A stretch of DNA of 9,924 nucleotides from Vicinamibacterales bacterium (lineage in GTDB: Bacteria; Acidobacteriota; Vicinamibacteria; Vicinamibacterales; UBA8438): the NCBI GenBank assembly GCA_030745255.1, contig JASLOY010000096.1:1-9924 (forward strand). The letters are read 5' to 3'. The notes beneath the pieces are model-generated. The model was not told where the DNA came from. It did no database searches and was given only the letters and a program-made list of their open reading frames with translations. Made by a program: the position numbers and the translations under genes. The stretch's first letter is position 1, and each line of letters begins with the position of its first letter. Positions 7,721 to 9,924 of this stretch are shown here, piece by piece.

Positions 7721-7830
7721 GAACTCTCGGAACTCCTGCTCGACGAAGGCCGGCCCTCGCCGTCGCGCAGGTCGGCCGCCTGCGCCCGAAACGTCTCGAA
7801 GTAGTCGTGCACAACGTGACACAGGACGCC
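7721..7830 (-). pseudogene. Remnant of an IS91-type transposase N-terminus
   Basis: On the minus strand 7830-7756 reads GVLCHVVHDYFETFRAQAAD then LRDGEG. In a shifted frame 7753-7721 continues PAFVEQEFREF. Joined, these match from memory the start of IS91-family transposases with an N-terminal zinc-binding domain, where a VLxxVVxxHxETF stretch leads to DGxGLPxFVExEFREFL. Two nucleotides stand where about six are expected between GEG and PAFVE, so a 4-base loss probably caused the frameshift. The match stops after EFREF; the Cys-rich zinc-binding part and the catalytic domain are gone. The fragment begins right behind the ABC permease stop codon and is in frame with it, so readthrough of TAG at 7845-7843 would enter it. 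It is a dead scar of a mobile element. The family call rests on recalled motif pattern only. Confidence 0.6.
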
Positions 7831-7842
7831 CCGTGCGGGCTG

Positions 7843-9537
7843 CTAGCCCGGCGTGCCGTCCATCAGCTCGAGCGCGCGGACGCCCGACCGCATCGAGAGC
7901 CACCAGGTGGCGAGACTCAGCACGATGCCCGTCAGAAAACAGCCGCCCATCAACAGCTGCTGCGCGGCGGAGAGCGGTATGTCGCGGACACGTGAGATCA
8001 GATAGACCGACGACGGCCACCCGAGCAGCACGATCGATACCAACACGTAGAAGACAGCGACGATCATGAACGTGACCCCGCCAAAGGAGCCGGCCACCTG
8101 GGTCGCGTTGTCGGCGCCAAATCGAGGATAGCGCGCGCCGAGCCCGGCGGCGAGCCCCACGAGCGCCAGACTCATGAAGGCGATCGCGACGGCGGTCACG
8201 ACCTTCAGAAACGGATCGATCCCCATCAGCTCATTCCCGGCCATCGTGAGGCTCTCGGTCAGCACGAACACCGGAATCAGACCGGCCCAGAACTTCGACC
8301 ACAGGAAGTCGCGCAGCCTGATCGGGGCGGTGCGGATGATCCAGTAGGCCGCCCCCTCGGCCGAGACCGCAGGAAACACGAAGCGGACGCAGACGGTGGC
8401 CATCACCAAGCCGGCGAGACCCAGATTCAAGAATGCGTAGATATTGCGCACCACTCCCCGCATGTACGGGATCCGGTCGAGGTCGAGCACCTGGAAGTTG
8501 TACAGATAGACCAGCACCAGAGCACAGAGCAGCAGCAGCTGCGACCACTGAGTGACGTCGCGCAGAAACACCTTGAGGTCCTTCACCAGCAGCGTTCGCC
8601 GCACCGCCGAGAGCGGGAGCAGGCCGGTGACACGCTCGAGTGCGGCAAGCCTGGTGAAGCTGGTCTTCCGTGCCTCCTGTGCCTTGCTGAACCCGGTGAA
8701 ATACCACCGGTCGTTGGCGGCCCGCAGCAGCACCGTGAGCCCCAGCGCTGTGGTCCAGAGCGCGCCGCCGTGCAGCAGGTCGGAGCCGCCTTGCAGGCTG
8801 GCAAACAGCGCCTCGCCGGCCCAGAACGAGGGCAACAGCGGGGTAATCGGCGACTGCAGCGTGGTGAAGAACGCGGTGACGTCTGGCAGCGACTCGACAC
8901 GCAGCAACCGCTCCGGTTGCACGTAGCGCAGCAGCAGGATGATGCTGGCGGCGAACAACAGGCTCATCAGCATCAGGATGTCGCGTGCGCGGCGCGCCGG
9001 GAAGACGTTGACCAATGCCAGCGTGATGCCGCTGCCCAGCGCGACCGGGATGACGGCGAACGGCAGCACGGTCAGTCCGGCGGTCACATAGAACCCGGCC
9101 GGCGCGCAGCGCGCCACTCCGACGCCGGTCAAGACCGGTAGCAGGAAGATGACAACCATCCAGGACGACTGCCCGATGGTGCGCAGGAACCGGGCGTGGA
9201 ACAGGCGCGACTTGTCTATTGGCGCCGCCAGTAACAGACTCAGGTCGTCGGACAGGAAAAAGGTCGACAGCGCGGTGACGATTCCGCTGAAGGCGAGAAA
9301 CGACAGCAACGTCAGGAACAGCCAGGACAGCCCGAGCCGTAGCAGGAAGTCACCCAGCTCGGCGTACTGGTCGAGCTGTAGCGTCAGCCAGAAGCTGCCG
9401 CTGAAAATCGCTGCCGTCACAGCGAGCCCGACCGCCCCGAACAGGATCAGCCGGAGCGAATCGCCTCGCTCGCGCCGGCGCGCCCGGTTCCGCGACGACC
9501 AGAGCGACGGCAGCAACAAGTACGGAAATGGCACCAT
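7843..9537 (-). CDS. ABC transporter permease, two-halved type (resembles PF16949)
   Basis: The 564-residue integral membrane protein has about 11-12 hydrophobic segments, at roughly 29-50, 63-95, 125-140, 150-178, 187-203, 257-271, 332-347, 365-390, 415-432, 445-466, 486-506 and 526-547. The basic cytoplasmic start SSRNRARRRERG (14-25) and motifs such as FFLSDDLSLLLAAPI (93-107), repeated in the second half as WIIRTAPI (399-406), are typical of the large putative ABC-2 type permeases that pair with one ATPase. It should form the membrane channel of an exporter; the cargo is unknown. The start at ATG 9537 fits the family N-terminus, but there is no clear Shine-Dalgarno sequence: the space before it is filled by heptamer repeats offering only GAAG or AGAAGG-like cores. 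The ATPase gene ends 46 bp upstream, so the two form one operon. The length looks complete in spite of the transposase remnant behind it. Confidence 0.9.
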   Translation of the reverse strand: MVPFPYLLLPSLWSSRNRARRRERGDSLRLILFGAVGLAVTAAIFSGSFWLTLQLDQYAELGDFLLRLGLSWLFLTLLSFLAFSGIVTALSTFFLSDDLSLLLAAPIDKSRLFHARFLRTIGQSSWMVVIFLLPVLTGVGVARCAPAGFYVTAGLTVLPFAVIPVALGSGITLALVNVFPARRARDILMLMSLLFAASIILLLRYVQPERLLRVESLPDVTAFFTTLQSPITPLLPSFWAGEALFASLQGGSDLLHGGALWTTALGLTVLLRAANDRWYFTGFSKAQEARKTSFTRLAALERVTGLLPLSAVRRTLLVKDLKVFLRDVTQWSQLLLLCALVLVYLYNFQVLDLDRIPYMRGVVRNIYAFLNLGLAGLVMATVCVRFVFPAVSAEGAAYWIIRTAPIRLRDFLWSKFWAGLIPVFVLTESLTMAGNELMGIDPFLKVVTAVAIAFMSLALVGLAAGLGARYPRFGADNATQVAGSFGGVTFMIVAVFYVLVSIVLLGWPSSVYLISRVRDIPLSAAQQLLMGGCFLTGIVLSLATWWLSMRSGVRALELMDGTPG

Positions 9538-9540
9538 CTA

Positions 9541-9568
9541 CTGACTTCTGCCTTCTGACTTCTGACTT
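9541..9568. repeat. Four tandem heptamers before the permease start
   Basis: Four 7-bp units follow each other on the plus strand: CTGACTT, CTGCCTT, CTGACTT, CTGACTT, with one base differing in the second. On the minus (coding) strand the unit is AAGTCAG. The block fills most of the 46-bp gap between the ATPase stop and the permease ATG, and so occupies the place of the ribosome binding site. Confidence 0.85.
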
Positions 9569-9583
9569 CTCAGGGCTCTTCCC

Positions 9584-9924
9584 TCAGACAATCTCGTCGA
9601 TCTCCTGCAGTCCGCTGCCACCGGTCAGCTTCAGAAAGACCGGCGTGAGCTGCGCGTCGTCTGGGCCAGATCCGCCGGCCAGCTGGCCAAGCTCGTCGAC
9701 GGTGCCGCGAGCGATGATCTGGCCCTTGGCGATGATGCTGATCCGGTCGCACATCTCCTGCGCCACTTCGAGGGTGTGCGTGCTCATGAGAATGGCGACA
9801 CCCCGGTCGGCCATCGTCTTGAACACGTGCTTGATGAGCCTGGCACCCCGCGGGTCCAGCCCGACCATCGGCTCGTCCACCAGCACCGCCCGCGGCCGGT
9901 GGAGAAAGGCCGCGCCCATCACCA
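9584..9924 (-). CDS. ABC transporter ATP-binding protein, C-terminal part (cut by window edge)
   Basis: About 113 codons are visible; the Walker A and signature motifs lie outside the window. Seen are the Walker B and D-loop region AVLVDEPMVGLDPRG, the switch histidine in MSTHTLEVA, and the usual continuation CDRISIIAKGQIIARGTVDE, all as in ATPases of ABC-2 type exporters. About 30 further residues without recognised motifs follow to the TGA at 9586-9584. The protein would bind and hydrolyse ATP at the inner face of the membrane to drive the permease encoded 46 bp downstream. The methionines near the edge are internal, because the sequence before Walker B is already inside the ATPase domain. 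Confidence 0.93.
   Translation of the reverse strand, partial: VMGAAFLHRPRAVLVDEPMVGLDPRGARLIKHVFKTMADRGVAILMSTHTLEVAQEMCDRISIIAKGQIIARGTVDELGQLAGGSGPDDAQLTPVFLKLTGGSGLQEIDEIV

Noticed and set aside
7826..7854. Inverted repeat CGGGCT/AGCCCG (7836-7850) over the permease stop codon as a terminator
   Set aside because: No T-run on the minus strand side, and the hairpin would include the stop codon and last codon of the permease; not strong enough to list.

Overview
This GC-rich window carries genes only on the minus strand, so transcription runs from high to low coordinates. The gene types present are a paired DUF1800 and DUF1501, a multiheme cytochrome c lipoprotein, a PQQ-type beta-propeller protein and an ABC exporter with a large two-halved permease. 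Together they suggest a soil or sediment bacterium of the Acidobacteriota (Vicinamibacteria-like) or a similar phylum. That placement is inferred from gene content; no rRNA or other marker gene is present.

Layout in the order of transcription: (1) 9924-9584, the C-terminal end of an ABC transporter ATPase, cut by the window edge; (2) 9568-9541, four heptamer repeats filling most of the gap before the next gene; (3) 9537-7843, the partner ABC permease; (4) 7830-7721, a frameshifted remnant of an IS91-type transposase N-terminus; (5) 7720-7231, a gene-free stretch that presumably holds the promoter of the next group; (6) 7215-5758, a five-heme cytochrome c lipoprotein; (7) 5690-3660, an intact DUF1800 protein; (8) 3581-2304, a Tat-exported DUF1501 protein; (9) 2201-697, a second DUF1800 copy broken by a deletion of about 496 bp; (10) 496-1, the N-terminal part of an exported PQQ-type beta-propeller protein that starts with TTG.

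Items 6 to 9 look like one cluster: gaps are 67 to 102 bp, all are on the same strand, each has a good Shine-Dalgarno sequence, and every product carries an export signal. DUF1800 and DUF1501 are very often neighbours in bacterial genomes, but their joint role is not established. Here they sit behind an exported multiheme cytochrome and ahead of a PQQ-type protein, which hints at a cell-envelope redox or oxidative catabolic function (inference). The DUF1800 gene has been duplicated around the DUF1501 gene. The downstream copy then lost the segment with the family's most conserved motif, and both remaining halves are still open, so the loss looks recent. The ABC pair is a separate unit.

No tRNA, rRNA, CRISPR array, origin or plus-strand gene is supported. 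Several long plus-strand reading frames exist, but they are antisense shadows.
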